Shown one piece after another: positions 14,906 to 15,469 of a DNA stretch of 15,469 nucleotides (position 1 is the stretch's first letter; each line of letters begins with the position of its first letter). Source of the stretch: Bacteroidia bacterium. GTDB lineage: Bacteria; Bacteroidota; Bacteroidia; SpSt-205. Made by a program: the position numbers and the translations under genes. The DNA is taken from NCBI GenBank assembly GCA_025060275.1, contig JANXCJ010000034.1:1-15469 (forward strand). Reading direction: 5' to 3'. Under the pieces are notes generated by a model. That model ran no database searches. It had not been told where the DNA came from and saw only the letters and a program-made list of their open reading frames with translations.

Positions 14906-15469
14906 ACCGATACTTGAGCATTAGAGTAGACATCACCAAGCAGAAAGAATTAGAGGAGCGTTTGAAGCACCATGTTTATGAGCTGGAAGAAGATTTACTG
15001 GCAAATTTTCATGCAGCTCAAAGAATACAGCTCAGCCTTATGCCTGCGCTGAGACCTGAACAAACCGAAGAACTCCCTGTACCTCACTTTATCCTATGGC
15101 AGCCGTATCATCCTGTCAGCGGGGACTTCTTCTGGAGCTACATGGAAAAGAAGCGTCTCGTCCTATGCTTAGGAGATGCTATGGGACACGGTGTTTTTGG
15201 GGCAATGCTCTCTGTCATGTTCATGCAGCGACTGCACCATCTCACCCACCTGAGCGGCGTCTGGTCTCCAGAGAAATTAGCTGAGGAGGCAGAAAAAATC
15301 TTCTCTCAATTTTCTCATTCCAAAGCAGACGGACCTATCACAATAGATAGTTTCTTAGGGGTTCTGGACCTCAATCGGCACCGTCTCTCCTATACGAACC
15401 TCAAAGGCAAAGCTTACTGGGTACGTGATGGAGTGGTAGAAAAACTTCACTCTTATCCCTTTAGCTTTG
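14905..15469 (+). pseudogene. SpoIIE-type serine phosphatase C-terminal part (out of frame with PAS part; 3' end outside window)
   Basis: This frame is open from 14905 to the window end. It starts with the last PAS strand and continues as a coiled coil (KQKELEERLKHHVYELEEDL). It then shows SpoIIE/RsbU phosphatase motifs: AQRIQLSLMP; VSGDFF, corresponding to the family's GGDF/Y metal site (Asp206 if the frame is joined); and GDAMGHGVFGAML with Asp223 and GHG 226-228. Such PP2C-type phosphatases dephosphorylate anti-sigma-factor antagonists or similar partners and so control transcription or other outputs. It has no ATG before 15040; a TTG at 14914 could allow separate translation of a PAS-less phosphatase. 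Inserting one base near 14903 restores GEIDRY, the normal PAS ending. I call it pseudogene because the frame is broken, but a sequencing or assembly error is equally possible. The remaining catalytic motifs lie beyond the window. Confidence 0.8.

Noticed and set aside
14896..14908. Programmed -1 frameshift between the PAS and SpoIIE parts
   Set aside because: A -1 step at GAA-TAG would give the right protein, but there is no X XXY YYZ slippery heptamer, no long homopolymer and no evident downstream stem; a lost base or sequence error is simpler.
15096..15284. 62-residue open frame inside the phosphatase region
   Set aside because: It is in a different frame from the conserved SpoIIE motifs and encodes nothing recognisable.

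Overview
The window is ordinary chromosome of a Gram-negative bacterium, most likely a member of the Bacteroidota or a close relative. The evidence is a secreted protein with a type IX secretion (T9SS) C-terminal sorting domain, a Kdo transferase for lipopolysaccharide, an outer-membrane protein family that I know only from Bacteroidota, and the element TATTTTTG (Bacteroidota sigma -7 consensus TAnnTTTG) just upstream of three of the transcription units. I saw no rRNA, tRNA, CRISPR array, insertion sequence or prophage gene.

Layout. (1) 1-2304, + strand: 3' part of a large secreted multidomain protein (end of a beta-helix, tandem Ig-like modules, a PPC-like module, T9SS sorting domain), closed by a strong intrinsic terminator. 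(2) 2374-5406, +: M1-family zinc aminopeptidase with a signal peptide and a long C-terminal region that looks like an outer-membrane beta-barrel. (3) 5424-7911, -: apparent operon of UDP-glucose/GDP-mannose-type 6-dehydrogenase, an unrecognised 185-residue protein, and ribonuclease HII. (4) 7940-9940, +, divergent from (3): an outer-membrane beta-barrel-like protein and Kdo transferase WaaA/KdtA, three bases apart. (5) 10091-14369, -: tightly packed alpha-glucan operon of glycogen debranching enzyme, glycogen-synthase-like glycosyltransferase and GH57 amylase, joined by two 4-base ATGA overlaps. (6) 14510 to the window end, +: PAS-domain / SpoIIE-type phosphatase regulator, broken by what looks like a single missing base near 14903.

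How the genes fit together. Blocks 3 and 4 share a short divergent promoter region and deal mainly with nucleotide-sugar and lipopolysaccharide synthesis at the envelope. Block 5 builds and trims storage glucan. Block 6 is a signalling protein that could act through an anti-sigma-factor or partner-switching pathway, but its partners are not in view. Blocks 1 and 2 are surface or secreted proteins.

I found no convincing previously undescribed multigene system. The points most worth checking are the promoter architecture (a terminator U-tract that doubles as a -7 element, and a perfect inverted repeat whose spacer is exactly a -7 element), the frameshift in the PAS/SpoIIE gene, and the two poorly characterised proteins in the envelope blocks.
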